Source: Streptomyces sp. CB02400
Lineage (GTDB): Bacteria > Actinomycetota > Actinomycetes > Streptomycetales > Streptomycetaceae
Assembly (NCBI RefSeq): GCF_001905725.1
Contig: NZ_LIWB01000005.1
Span: forward strand, 186,001-250,000
Length of the DNA: 64,000 nucleotides
Direction of reading: 5' to 3'
Shown: piece after piece, positions 1 to 8,182 of the stretch
How positions within the stretch are numbered: the stretch's first letter is position 1
Layout: each line of letters opens with the position of its first letter
Program-made: the position numbers and the translations under genes
Notes under the pieces: model-generated
Databases searched by the model: none
Seen by the model: the letters and a program-made list of their open reading frames with translations, nothing else
What the model was told of the DNA's origin: nothing

Positions 1-111
1 CAGGAAGCGGGCCCGGCGACAGCAGAAGGATCCGGTACGGGGACGAAAGCGGCGGAGCCGCGCGGACGCTTCAGACCCGCCGCGGGGGGAGGCCGGGGCT
101 TTCCGTCCGCG

Positions 112-1203
112 GTGGCGCGCAGCGGTCGGGTGAGCGGCCTGGACGGGCTGCGGACGGTGGCGGTCGCACTGGTGCTCGTCTACCACGTGGCCCCGGACGC
201 GCTGCCGGGCGGCTCGGTCGCCGTGGACCTCTTCTTCACCATCAGCGGCTTCGTCATCACCCGGCTGCTGCTCGCCGAGTACGCCCGCACCGGCGGCGTC
301 GCCCTGCTCCCCTTCTACCGGCGGCGCTGGCTGCGGCTCGTCCCCGCGCTGCTGGCCCTGTGCGCGGTCTGCGCGATCCTGTCGACGACCACCTCGCTGT
401 GGGGTTTCGACAACTCCCTGCCGGCGGCGGGGCTGTCGGCGCTGTTCCTGGTCAACGTCGTACGGGCCACGGAGTCCGGGCCGTACGGCGACATGATGGG
501 GCCGCTCGCGCACACCTGGTCGCTGGGGGTGGAGGAGCAGTTCTATCTGTTCTGGCCGCTCGTGCTGCTGGTGCTGCTGCGGTACGCCCGTGCCCGCACG
601 GTGCTGCTCTGCACGGCGGCCCTGTGCGCGCTGCCCGTGCTGTGGCGCTTCGCCCTGTGGCAGCCGGACGCGGTCCACCGCATCTACAACGGCACCGACA
701 CCCGCGCCGACCAACTGCTGGCCGGCGCCCTCGTCGCCGTGGTCCTGGCGCGGCTGCGCGCCGACGATCCCCGGCTGGCGGCCCTGCGCACCTGGGCGGG
801 CCGGCTGGCCTGGCCGGCGCTGGGCCTGCTGGCGCTGGCGGCCTGGCGGATGCCGGTGACCGCCGGCGCGGGCCCCTGGACGGCCTGCTGGTACACCGTC
901 GGGTTCCTGCTGGTGGCGGCCCTGTCCGCCGCCCTGGTCACGGCCCTCGAACTGCGCCCCGCCCAGGGACCCTCCCGGCTGCTCTCACTCACGCCGCTGA
1001 CCTGGGTGGGCCGCAACCTGAGCTACGGCATCTACCTGTGGCACTACCCCGTCGTACGCCTGCTGGCCTCCCTCGGCATGGAGGACGGACTCCTGCCGGC
1101 CACGGCCGTACTGACCGTCCTGCTGGCCCTGCTGTCGTACTACGCCGTCGAGGCACCGTTCCTGCGCAGGGCCCGGCGCCCCGTGCCGGCCCCGGCGCTC
1201 TGA
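112..1203 (+). CDS. Acyltransferase-3 family membrane protein (5' end may lie outside window)
   Basis: Integral-membrane acyltransferase of the OafA/YrhL family, which transfers acyl groups (often acetyl) to sugars or other envelope substrates. The family N-terminal signature GLDGLRTVAVALVLVYH is at residues 9-25, followed by FFTISGFVITRLLL and the conserved HTWSLGVEEQFYLFWP around residue 134. About ten hydrophobic segments fill the 363 residues, and there is no extracytoplasmic SGNH domain. The GTG at 112 is the first start codon in frame, but the frame is open to base 1 with no ATG, GTG or TTG and no well-placed ribosome site, so translation could begin upstream of the window. The substrate cannot be inferred from the neighbours. 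Confidence 0.85.
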   Translation: MARSGRVSGLDGLRTVAVALVLVYHVAPDALPGGSVAVDLFFTISGFVITRLLLAEYARTGGVALLPFYRRRWLRLVPALLALCAVCAILSTTTSLWGFDNSLPAAGLSALFLVNVVRATESGPYGDMMGPLAHTWSLGVEEQFYLFWPLVLLVLLRYARARTVLLCTAALCALPVLWRFALWQPDAVHRIYNGTDTRADQLLAGALVAVVLARLRADDPRLAALRTWAGRLAWPALGLLALAAWRMPVTAGAGPWTACWYTVGFLLVAALSAALVTALELRPAQGPSRLLSLTPLTWVGRNLSYGIYLWHYPVVRLLASLGMEDGLLPATAVLTVLLALLSYYAVEAPFLRRARRPVPAPAL

Positions 1204-1488
1204 TCGGCTCCCGCCGCCCTCGGCCGGGGTGCGGGCGACCGGGGCGTCGGCTCGGCCGTGGCCCAGCCCGCGCCCGGCCCAGAGCCGATGGAGGGGAAAC
1301 AGCCCGCCGGACTCCGCACCGCGTCGGTCACCGGGTTCTCCCGTCTCGCGTGCGCGTGGTCCTGTCGCGTGGACGACCGAGGGCGGGAGGCGAAGTCGTC
1401 GCCGCGGCGACACGGACGTCACAGGGCCTCGGTCCGGGACGGCCCGCGATACCGGTCCGCTCGCCGGACCGCCTCCGACGTACCCGGT
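1204..1488. other. Intergenic region, no gene seen
   Basis: Stretch between the acyltransferase and the PHO box of the next gene. The open frames here have no ribosome site or recognisable product. I see no strong hairpin after the acyltransferase stop. Confidence 0.5.
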
Positions 1489-1510
1489 GTTCGTCCGTTG
1501 TTCACCGGGA
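1489..1510 (+). promoter_or_regulatory. Candidate PHO box (PhoP site) for the phytase-like gene
   Basis: Two abutting 11-base direct repeats, GTTCGTCCGTT at 1489-1499 and GTTCACCGGGA at 1500-1510. The second carries the consensus GTTCACC of Streptomyces PHO-box units exactly; the first matches five of seven positions. The pair ends 65 bases before the start of a secreted phytase-like protein, a sensible PhoP target. Assignment to PhoP is inference from the repeat structure and the gene's likely role. Confidence 0.6.
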
Positions 1511-1575
1511 CATCCGTCCGCGCTGGCCCCCGGCTGCGACGATCCGGCTCCGCAGTGGATCACACCGGAGGAACG

Positions 1576-3897
1576 ATGCTCCCGAAGAGAACCCACGCCG
1601 CGCTCGCGGCCCTGGCCGTGACCGCGGGCGCCCTGGCGGGCGCGGGCGTGGCGCACGCGGGTCACGGGAAGGTCGCGGACCACGGCCGGCACCGGCCGGC
1701 CGCGTTCGAACGCACCGCGACCTACCCGGTCTTCCAGAACCGTCCGGCCGGTGAGGACGCCGCCTCCGAGACCGTCGCCGAGATCTCGGCGACCAGCGAG
1801 GACGGCCGCACGCTCGTCTACACGGACGCCGTCGCCCGGCGGATCGGCTTCCTCGACATCAGCGACCCCGGCCGGCCCAAGGGCCTGGGCACGCTGTCCC
1901 TGGCCTCGCTGGGCGACGCCGAGGACGAGCCGACGTCCGTGACGGTCGTCGGGAGTCACGTGCTGGTGGTGGTGAACACCAGTGCCTCCTACACCGAGCC
2001 CTCCGGCCGCCTCGACGTCATCTCGCTGCGCACCCGTACCCGGGTGGCCAGCCACGACCTCGGCGGGCAGCCCGACTCGATCGCGCTGAGCAGGGACAAG
2101 CGGTACGCCGCCGTCGCGATCGAGAACGAGCGCGACGAGGAGGCCGCCCCGGCCGGCGGCGAGGAGGGGGACCTGCCGCAGGCGCCCGCCGGGTTCGTAC
2201 AGATCGTCGATCTGAAGGGGTCCTCGCCGGCCGGGTGGAACCTCCGGAAGGTCGCGCTGACGAAGGCCGACGGGTCCGCGCTGCCCGTACTGGCCGCCGC
2301 CGGGATCGCCGGACCCACCGACCCGGAGCCGGAGTACGTCTCCGTCAACAGTCGCGGACAGCTCGCCGTGACCCTCCAGGAGAACAACGGCGTCGCCCTC
2401 GTCGACCTGCCCACCGGGCGGATCACCAAGGCGTTCACCGCGGGCACCGCCTCCGTCGACGGGATCGACACCGTCGAGGACGGCGTCATCGACCAGACCG
2501 GCTCGATCACCGACGTGCCGCGCGAGCCGGACGCGGTCGGCTGGATCGACGACCGCTACCTGGCCACCGCCAACGAGGGCGACTGGAAGGGCGGCACGCG
2601 CGGCTGGAGCGTCTTCGACAGCCGCACCGGGAAGGTCGTCTGGGACGCGGGCAACACCTTCGAGCACATCGCCGCCCGCCACGGGCTCCTCGCCGAGGAC
2701 CGCGCCGAGAACAAGGGCACCGAACCCGAGGGCCTGGCGATCGCCACGTACGACGGCGTGCGGTACGCCTTCGTCGGCTCCGAGCGCGGCAACTTCGTCG
2801 CCGTGTACGACATCAGCAGGCCCACCCGGCCGGTGTTCGAGCAGGTGCTGCCGACGACCAACGGCCCCGAGGGGCTGCTGCCGATACCGTCGCGCGGCCT
2901 GCTCGCGGTCTCCAGCGAGGTGGACGACGCCGAGGCGGGCGTGCGGGCCTCGGTGAGCCTGTTCCGTCTGGGCAGGGGCACGCCCGCACAGCCGTCCCTC
3001 GTCTCGGATGAGGACTCGGCCGGCGCGCCGATCGGCTGGGGCGCGCTCGGCGCGCTGTCGGCCGTGCCGGGCCGCTCCGACGAGCTGTACACCGTCACCG
3101 ACGCCGCGTACGCCACGACCCGCATCCTCACGATCGACGCGAAGCGCGAGCCGGCCGTCGTCAAGCGGGAGCTGACCGTCAAGGACGCCGACGGCAACCC
3201 GGCCGGTTACGACGCCGAGGGGATCTTCGCCCGTCCGCGGGGCGGCTTCTGGCTGGCCGTCGAGGGCAGGACCGGCGCCGGGAACCGGCTGGTGCGCCTG
3301 GACCGCTCCGGTGTCACCCGGCAGGTCGTCCCGCTGCCGGCGGACGTCGCCGCGGGTCTCGGCTCGCAGGGCTTCGAGGGCGTCACCGCCACCACCGACG
3401 CCCGTGGCCACGAGATCGTGTGGGCCACGCTCCAGCGCGAGGTGAGGACGGACCCGGCGGGTGTCGTCCGGCTCGGCCGCTACGACGTCCGGGCCGGCAC
3501 CTGGAGCTGGTACGGCTACCGGCTCGGCACCACCACCACGGCCGGCGACTGGATCGGGCTGTCCGAGATCACGGTGGTCGGCGACCGGCTCGCCGTCGTC
3601 GAGCGCGACAAGCTGAACGGCCCGGCCGCGAAGGTCAAGCGGATCTACACGGTCGCCCTGCCGAGGACCGCCGCCCCGGCGGACACGCTCCCCGTCCTGC
3701 CGAAGCGGCTCGCCCACGACGTGCTGCCCGACCTGCGGGCCACGAAGGGCTGGACGCAGGAGAAGCTGGAGGGCCTCACCGTGGCCGGCAACGGCCGCGT
3801 CTACGCCGTCACCGACAACGACGGCCTGAGCGACTCCACCGGCGAGACCGTCTTCCTGGACCTCGGCAGCAGCCGCCGGATGTTCGGCCGCGGCTGA
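1576..3897 (+). CDS. Secreted beta-propeller / esterase-like phytase-domain protein
   Basis: Exported protein of 773 residues, probably a phosphoester hydrolase or phosphate-scavenging surface protein. The signal peptide ends near AHA at residue 28. Residues about 45-430 look like a choice-of-anchor beta-propeller with repeated VDLPTGRI-like strands, and residues about 480-770 resemble the phytase-like domain (GWGALGALS, FEGVTATTDARGHEIVW, LEGLTVAGNGRVYAVTDNDG). The ATG at 1576 was chosen over earlier in-frame starts because GGAGGAA sits at 1567-1573 and a signal peptide follows immediately. A candidate PHO box upstream fits induction by phosphate starvation. Family placement is from memory of motifs; enzymatic activity is not proven by any catalytic residue I can name. 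Confidence 0.8.
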   Translation: MLPKRTHAALAALAVTAGALAGAGVAHAGHGKVADHGRHRPAAFERTATYPVFQNRPAGEDAASETVAEISATSEDGRTLVYTDAVARRIGFLDISDPGRPKGLGTLSLASLGDAEDEPTSVTVVGSHVLVVVNTSASYTEPSGRLDVISLRTRTRVASHDLGGQPDSIALSRDKRYAAVAIENERDEEAAPAGGEEGDLPQAPAGFVQIVDLKGSSPAGWNLRKVALTKADGSALPVLAAAGIAGPTDPEPEYVSVNSRGQLAVTLQENNGVALVDLPTGRITKAFTAGTASVDGIDTVEDGVIDQTGSITDVPREPDAVGWIDDRYLATANEGDWKGGTRGWSVFDSRTGKVVWDAGNTFEHIAARHGLLAEDRAENKGTEPEGLAIATYDGVRYAFVGSERGNFVAVYDISRPTRPVFEQVLPTTNGPEGLLPIPSRGLLAVSSEVDDAEAGVRASVSLFRLGRGTPAQPSLVSDEDSAGAPIGWGALGALSAVPGRSDELYTVTDAAYATTRILTIDAKREPAVVKRELTVKDADGNPAGYDAEGIFARPRGGFWLAVEGRTGAGNRLVRLDRSGVTRQVVPLPADVAAGLGSQGFEGVTATTDARGHEIVWATLQREVRTDPAGVVRLGRYDVRAGTWSWYGYRLGTTTTAGDWIGLSEITVVGDRLAVVERDKLNGPAAKVKRIYTVALPRTAAPADTLPVLPKRLAHDVLPDLRATKGWTQEKLEGLTVAGNGRVYAVTDNDGLSDSTGETVFLDLGSSRRMFGRG

Positions 3898-3909
3898 CCC
3901 GTCGCACAC

Positions 3910-3953
3910 CGCCCGTGCGGCCGCCGGCTCCCACGCCGGCGGCCGCACGGGCG
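3910..3953 (+). terminator. Long hairpin terminator after the phytase-like gene
   Basis: A perfect 19-bp stem (3910-3928 paired with 3935-3953) with a 6-base loop, starting 13 bases after the stop codon. There is no strong T-run, as is common for Streptomyces terminators. Confidence 0.75.
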
Positions 3954-4032
3954 TGAGGGCGGCTACGCCGCCCGCTCCGTCGGCCCGGTCCGGTGCGAGC
4001 AGCCGGCGACACACCCCGGATGTTCATGAGTG

Positions 4033-4045
4033 TGAATCTGATTCA
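4033..4045. promoter_or_regulatory. Palindrome TGAATCTGATTCA upstream of -35
   Basis: A perfect dyad TGAATC-T-GATTCA lying 12 bases upstream of the -35 hexamer of the pectate-lyase promoter. It could be an activator or second repressor site; no regulator can be named. Confidence 0.35.
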
Positions 4046-4057
4046 ACGTCAAAGCTC

Positions 4058-4086
4058 TTGACGTGCCCACGGCAGGCCCCTACGGT
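4058..4086 (+). promoter_or_regulatory. Sigma-70-type promoter of the pectate lyase
   Basis: TTGACG at 4058-4063 and TACGGT at 4081-4086 with exactly 17 bases between them, a good match to vegetative HrdB-type promoters. The predicted start falls around 4092-4094, inside the palindromic operator, leaving a leader of about 75 bases. Confidence 0.7.
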
Positions 4087-4090
4087 CCCG

Positions 4091-4102
4091 GAAAGCGCTT
4101 TC
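4091..4102. promoter_or_regulatory. LacI-family operator GAAAGCGCTTTC
   Basis: Perfect 12-base palindrome with the central GCGC typical of LacI/GalR-family operators. It overlaps the predicted transcription start of the pectate lyase, a classical repressor position. No LacI-family gene is in the window, so the regulator must be encoded elsewhere. The palindrome is seen directly; the regulator family is inference. Confidence 0.65.
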
Positions 4103-4168
4103 TGCGTTCATGCACTCGAACGCACCGAGGAACTCGTCCCACCAGCCGACCGAACCTGGAGACGAACG

Positions 4169-5749
4169 ATGCACTTGAGACCCGCCCTCGCCTGCGCCGG
4201 CCTGCTGGCCGGCACGCTCGTCGCGTTGTCCGGCAATCCCGCGCAGGCCGCCACCGTGCGGTACGAGGCCGAGGGGTCCTCGGCGGTCTGCACCGGCGCC
4301 GTCGAGAACGAGTGGGCCGGATACTCCGGCAGCGGCTTCTGCAACGGCACCAACGGTACCGGCGGCTACGCCCAGTTCACCGTGAGCGCCTCCGCCGACG
4401 GCACGGCGACGGTCCAGGTGCGCTTCGCCAACGGCAGCGGCAGCGCACGCGCCGCGAACATCGTGGTGAACGGCAGCACGGTCGCGTCCGCCTCCTTCGA
4501 GGACACCGGCGACTGGACGGGCTGGACGACGAAGACGCTCACCGTGCCGGTGCGGTCGGGCGGCAACACCGTCCGGTTCACGCCCACCTCGTCCGCCGGA
4601 CTGCCCAACCTCGACTACATCGACGTGGAGACGAGCGGCGACACGACCACCCCGCCGCCGACCGGCTCCACGCTCTACGTCGCACCGGGCGGCAGCGCCG
4701 GCGCGTCCGGCACCCAGTCCGACCCGACGACGCTCACCTCCGCGATCGACCGCATCACCCCCGGCGGCACGATCTACCTGCGCGGCGGCACGTACAACCA
4801 CTCCCAGACGGTCACCATCCCGGCCGGCAACAACGGCACCTCGGGCGACCGGACCGAGCTGGCCGCCTACCCGGGCGAGACGCCCGTACTGAACTTCTCG
4901 GCCCAGAGCGAGAGTTCGTCGAACCGCGGGCTCGCCGTGAACGGGTCGTACTGGCACGTCAAGGGGATCGTCGTCGAACGCGCCGGGGACAACGGCATCT
5001 TCGTCGGCGGCAGCAACAACGTCTTCGAGCGCACCGTGACCCGCTACAACCGCGACACCGGCCTGCAGCTCTCCCGGATGACCTCCGACACCCCCCGCGA
5101 CCAGTGGCCGTCCAACAACCTCGTCCTGAGCGCGGAGTCGCACGACAACGCCGACTCCGACGGCGAGGACGCCGACGGCTTCGCCGCCAAACTCACCTCA
5201 GGACCCGGCAACGTCTTCCGCTACGCCGTCGCCCACAACAACATCGACGACGGCTGGGACCTCTACACCAAGGACGACACGGGCGCGATCGGCGCGGTCA
5301 CCATCGAGGACTCCCTCGCCTACGAGAACGGCACCCTCTCCAACGGCGGCCAGGCCGGCAACGGCGACCGCAACGGCTACAAGCTCGGCGGCGAGGACAT
5401 CGGGGTCGACCACGTCATCCGGCGCAGCATCGCCTACGACAACGGCAAGCACGGGTTCACCTACAACAGCAACCCGGGCTCGATGACCGTCTCCAACAAC
5501 GTCAGCATCGACAACGCCGAGCGCAACTTCAACTTCGACGACGGCAGTTCGGTGTTCCGCAACAACACCTCGTGCCGCAGCGACGACGGGTCGAACGACA
5601 GGATCGTGGGCAACTCCGACAGCTCGAACCAGTTCTGGTCCGGCTCCAACGGCTCCCGGTGCGCCGGCTACTCCGGCGGGCTGGACTGGTCCTTCGCCTC
5701 GGACGGCCGCCTGGTCGTCACCTTCGGCGGTGACGTCGTGACGCCGTAG
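4169..5749 (+). CDS. Secreted PL9 pectate lyase with N-terminal carbohydrate-binding module
   Basis: Extracellular polygalacturonate lyase (beta-elimination of pectate). The 526-residue precursor has a signal peptide ending in AQA (about residue 29), a CBM35/CBM6-like module (about 32-152), a Thr/Pro linker, and a right-handed beta-helix starting at LYVAPGGSAGASGT. The active-site pattern of family PL9 is intact: calcium ligands D336 (in DGFAAK) and D360, D361 and D364 (in DDGWD), and the catalytic lysine in NGYKLGG near residue 405. The spacing from D336 to D360 matches that of the Dickeya Pel9A calcium ligands. The ATG at 4169 gives the signal peptide at the very N-terminus. Expression is likely controlled by the LacI-type operator at the start site and ends at a strong hairpin. 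Confidence 0.9.
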   Translation: MHLRPALACAGLLAGTLVALSGNPAQAATVRYEAEGSSAVCTGAVENEWAGYSGSGFCNGTNGTGGYAQFTVSASADGTATVQVRFANGSGSARAANIVVNGSTVASASFEDTGDWTGWTTKTLTVPVRSGGNTVRFTPTSSAGLPNLDYIDVETSGDTTTPPPTGSTLYVAPGGSAGASGTQSDPTTLTSAIDRITPGGTIYLRGGTYNHSQTVTIPAGNNGTSGDRTELAAYPGETPVLNFSAQSESSSNRGLAVNGSYWHVKGIVVERAGDNGIFVGGSNNVFERTVTRYNRDTGLQLSRMTSDTPRDQWPSNNLVLSAESHDNADSDGEDADGFAAKLTSGPGNVFRYAVAHNNIDDGWDLYTKDDTGAIGAVTIEDSLAYENGTLSNGGQAGNGDRNGYKLGGEDIGVDHVIRRSIAYDNGKHGFTYNSNPGSMTVSNNVSIDNAERNFNFDDGSSVFRNNTSCRSDDGSNDRIVGNSDSSNQFWSGSNGSRCAGYSGGLDWSFASDGRLVVTFGGDVVTP

Positions 5750-5762
5750 GGACCGTGACGCG

Positions 5763-5798
5763 ATGGCCGGCCCCCGGGTGGGAACCGGGGCCGGCCAT
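5763..5798. terminator. Bidirectional terminator between convergent genes
   Basis: ATGGCCGGCCCC at 5763-5774 pairs with GGGGCCGGCCAT at 5787-5798 (12 bp perfect, two further pairs with a one-base bulge), followed by TTTCCTTTCCCT. It serves the pectate lyase and, on the other strand, the sugar-binding lipoprotein. Confidence 0.85.
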
Positions 5799-5817
5799 TT
5801 CCTTTCCCTATGACTCC

Positions 5818-6981
5818 CTACGACGTCAGGCCGATCTCCGCGCAGTCCGCCGCGTACGCCCCGGTGCAGATCTCCTCGACGGTGTAGACGCCGTCCTGGA
5901 CCACTGTGGCCTCGATGTTCTCCCTCGTGAGGGCGACCACCGGGACCAGCATCGCCGGGATGTCCTTGCGCGTCGGGCTGTCGACCACGTCACGCGCCAG
6001 CGCGTCGAACTGGATCGACCGCTCCTGCACCTTCGCCACCGCCATGTCCGCGGCCCCCGTCGCCTCCAGCAGGAACGACTTGTACACCGTCATGTACTGC
6101 TTGCCCGAGACGACCCGGCGCACCGCCGCCAGATCGGCGTCCTGCCCGGTCACCGGTGGCAGGTCGGTGACACCCGCGTCCTCCAGCACCTCGATGACGG
6201 CACCGGCCATGCCGTCGTTCGCCGAGTAGACGGCGGCGATGTTCCCGGCGCCGACCTCCTTCACCGCCTCGCGCATGTGCTCCGCGGCGACCTCGGGCAG
6301 CCACTTCCTGGTGTCGTACGACTTGACGATGTCCACCTTGCCGTTCAGTTCACCGAGCGCGCCCTTGCGGAACAGCGCCGTGTTCGGGTCGGCGGGCGCG
6401 CCGTTCATCATGACGACCTTGCTGTTCTCGGCGTCCTCGCCGAGCGCGTTCACGAGGGCACGGCCCTGCACCTGACCGACCAGCTCGTTGTCGTGGGAGA
6501 CGTACGCGTCGACCGGACCCTCGGCGAGACGGTCGTAGGCGATGACGGGTATGCCCGCCCCCTTCGCCTTCTCCACGTCCGGCGCGATCGCCCTGGAGTC
6601 CACCGCGTTCACCACGATCACGTCGACCTCGTCGGCGACCATCTTCCGGAACTGCTCGCTCTGCCTGTCCTTGCTGCCCTCGGCGTTGGCGTAGACGACC
6701 TCGCCCTGCTTGTCGGTGAGGGACGAGACACGGTCCTCGATGAGGGGGTGGTCGAACTTCTCGAAGCGCGCCGTGTCCTTGTCGGGCAGCAGCAGGCCCA
6801 CGGTGATGTCGTAGCTCCTGCCCGGTGACGCGGACGCGTCGTCGCCGCCACCCACCGCGCCGACGACACCGCACGCGGTGAGCGACAGGGCCGACAGGCC
6901 GACGGTCAGGAGCAGGGCGGGGCGGCGTACGGAGGCGGCGCGGGTACGGGAGGTGGTGTGGGGGGTGGTACGGGGGTTCAC
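5818..6981 (-). CDS. Sugar ABC transporter substrate-binding lipoprotein (xylose/ribose-type)
   Basis: Periplasmic-binding-protein-like lipoprotein of the peripla_BP_4 / XylF-ChvE group that captures monosaccharides for an ABC importer. The GTG at 6981 is chosen because GGAAGG precedes it and the n-region then runs straight into the signal sequence with lipobox LTAC|G near residue 37. Typical family blocks follow: ITVGLLLPDKDTARFEKFDHP, VDVIVVNAVDS, GIPVIAYDRL, YVSHDNELVGQVQG and VYSANDGMAGAVIEVL. No permease or ATPase lies next to it, so it is an orphan binding protein or works with a distant transporter. The neighbouring pectate lyase suggests plant-derived sugars, but that link is only positional. 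Confidence 0.85.
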   Translation of the reverse strand: MNPRTTPHTTSRTRAASVRRPALLLTVGLSALSLTACGVVGAVGGGDDASASPGRSYDITVGLLLPDKDTARFEKFDHPLIEDRVSSLTDKQGEVVYANAEGSKDRQSEQFRKMVADEVDVIVVNAVDSRAIAPDVEKAKGAGIPVIAYDRLAEGPVDAYVSHDNELVGQVQGRALVNALGEDAENSKVVMMNGAPADPNTALFRKGALGELNGKVDIVKSYDTRKWLPEVAAEHMREAVKEVGAGNIAAVYSANDGMAGAVIEVLEDAGVTDLPPVTGQDADLAAVRRVVSGKQYMTVYKSFLLEATGAADMAVAKVQERSIQFDALARDVVDSPTRKDIPAMLVPVVALTRENIEATVVQDGVYTVEEICTGAYAADCAEIGLTS

Positions 6982-7214
6982 GTGGGGGCCTTCCGGGCGA
7001 GTGCTGCGGGGCGACCAGGTGACTGTGTCCGTTGTGCGGTGGTGCGGCATCCATGCTCACGGCACTCTCGCGAGCTGCGCGGAGAATGTGCGCAGGAGCG
7101 GCACACAGGCTGCACACAGTGGGCCGGGAGCGTCGTTAGCGTGGCTGTCCCCTGCTCCGGACCGGTCGCCCCGGCGGGCGTCGGAGTCGGTACGTCAACT
7201 CAGGAAGACAGCGG

Positions 7215-8069
7215 ATGGACTACTGCTCCACGTGTCGCCGGCACCTGAACGGCGCCCTCGTCTGCCCGGGCTGCGGTGCCTACGCCCCCGACATCGCGCC
7301 CGCCGTCATCGGCGGCCGCACCGTCCCCCGACCGGCGACGGCCGCCGCGACCGGTGCCGTCGTCACTCCCCCGCCCTCACCTCCCGGCGATGTACCGCGG
7401 GCTCCCGGGCCCACGGGTACGGGCCGGGCAGCGCGGCGGCGGCAACTGGTCCGCTGGAAGAAGACCCAGCGACGGGCCCTGGTCGCGACGGCCGTCGCCC
7501 TCGTCGGCGGCGGACTGGCCCTCGCCTCCCTGGACCGGGGCGGCACGGACCGCACCCAGGCCGCCACGGCACCCGACCTCCGGGGCATGGGCGGCGCGGA
7601 GGCCCCCGCGGACCAGTACGACGACGGCCTGGACGTCCCGACGTCCTCCCCGGACCGTACGGACCGTACGGACCGGTCGCCCTCGGCCGACGACAGGCGC
7701 GGGCGGACGGACGCCGAAGCCGCACCGGCGCCCACCACCCCCTCCGACACCCGCACGGACGGCGCCGCCGTCCCGGAGACGGCGGTGCCGTCGCAGCCGC
7801 GTACGACCTCCCCGGACTCCGTCTCCCGCTCCGGTGCGCGCTCGGACACGGGATCGGGATCAGGATCGGGACCGGAATCCGTGTCCGGCTCCGAGACGGC
7901 CACCCGGCCGGCGTCCCCGCCCCCGGCCGCCGACAGCGACGGCGGCGGCACCGACGGCCGCACCGATCAGGGTGACGGCTCCCAGCCCGCCCCCTCCCCT
8001 CCCGCCACACCACCGGCGACCGAGCCGGACCCCTCCCGACTCTGCCTCCTGGTGATCTGCCTCGGCTGA
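7215..8069 (+). CDS. SCO2400-family zinc-ribbon membrane protein
   Basis: Streptomyces-specific protein of 284 residues with no assigned function. The N-terminus MDYCSTCRRHLNGALVCPGCGAY is a four-cysteine zinc ribbon (C4, C7, C17, C20) and is the hallmark of the family I remember as SCO2400-like. A basic linker and one membrane span (about residues 88-106) follow, then a long low-complexity Ser/Thr/Pro/Asp-rich extracytoplasmic tail ending in CLLVICLG. The ATG at 7215 starts directly at the ribbon. The tail's repeated GTACGGACC coding DNA (around 7658-7675) is a simple internal repeat. Confidence 0.75.
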   Translation: MDYCSTCRRHLNGALVCPGCGAYAPDIAPAVIGGRTVPRPATAAATGAVVTPPPSPPGDVPRAPGPTGTGRAARRRQLVRWKKTQRRALVATAVALVGGGLALASLDRGGTDRTQAATAPDLRGMGGAEAPADQYDDGLDVPTSSPDRTDRTDRSPSADDRRGRTDAEAAPAPTTPSDTRTDGAAVPETAVPSQPRTTSPDSVSRSGARSDTGSGSGSGPESVSGSETATRPASPPPAADSDGGGTDGRTDQGDGSQPAPSPPATPPATEPDPSRLCLLVICLG

Positions 8070-8078
8070 CCTCCCGCC

Positions 8079-8108
8079 GGGGTGGCGCGCCCGCACGGGC
8101 CGCGCCCC
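8079..8108 (+). terminator. Imperfect hairpin after SCO2400-family gene
   Basis: GGGG..CGCG.CCCG pairs with CGGG.CGCG.CCCC around a 2-4 base loop, ten bases after the stop codon. The stem is interrupted by small bulges, so confidence is moderate. Confidence 0.45.
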
Positions 8109-8131
8109 GCCGCGTGACCCGGACCGGCCCT

Positions 8132-8147
8132 GCGGGGAATTCGGTAT
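8132..8147. other. Candidate left attachment site (attL) of the integrated element
   Basis: GCGGGGAATTCGGTAT matches 13 of 16 bases with GCGGGGCGTTCGGTGT at 12175-12190, sharing the uninterrupted core TTCGGT (8140-8145). It lies just upstream of the integrase gene, as expected for serine-integrase elements. Joining the outer flanks at the core would restore a ribosome site and GTG start for the small gene at 12187. The call is an inference from repeat plus context. Confidence 0.5.
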
Positions 8148-8182
8148 ATGAGCATCATTGAAACCAAATAAGTGGTCAAATT

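Noticed and set aside
985..4014. Minus-strand open frame of about 1000 codons
   Set aside because: It is the antisense shadow of the phytase-like gene: composition is Val/Arg/Gly/Ala-rich, no motifs, no ribosome site. High-GC third positions create such frames.
4026..4061. 11-residue ORF (MSVNLIQRQSS) before the pectate lyase
   Set aside because: It lies upstream of the predicted transcription start and overlaps the -35 hexamer, so it would not be on the mRNA.
8100..8182. tRNA gene as the integration target
   Set aside because: No cloverleaf or T-arm sequence (GGTTCRANYCC) is visible at either end of the element; the att repeat fits a protein-gene start instead.
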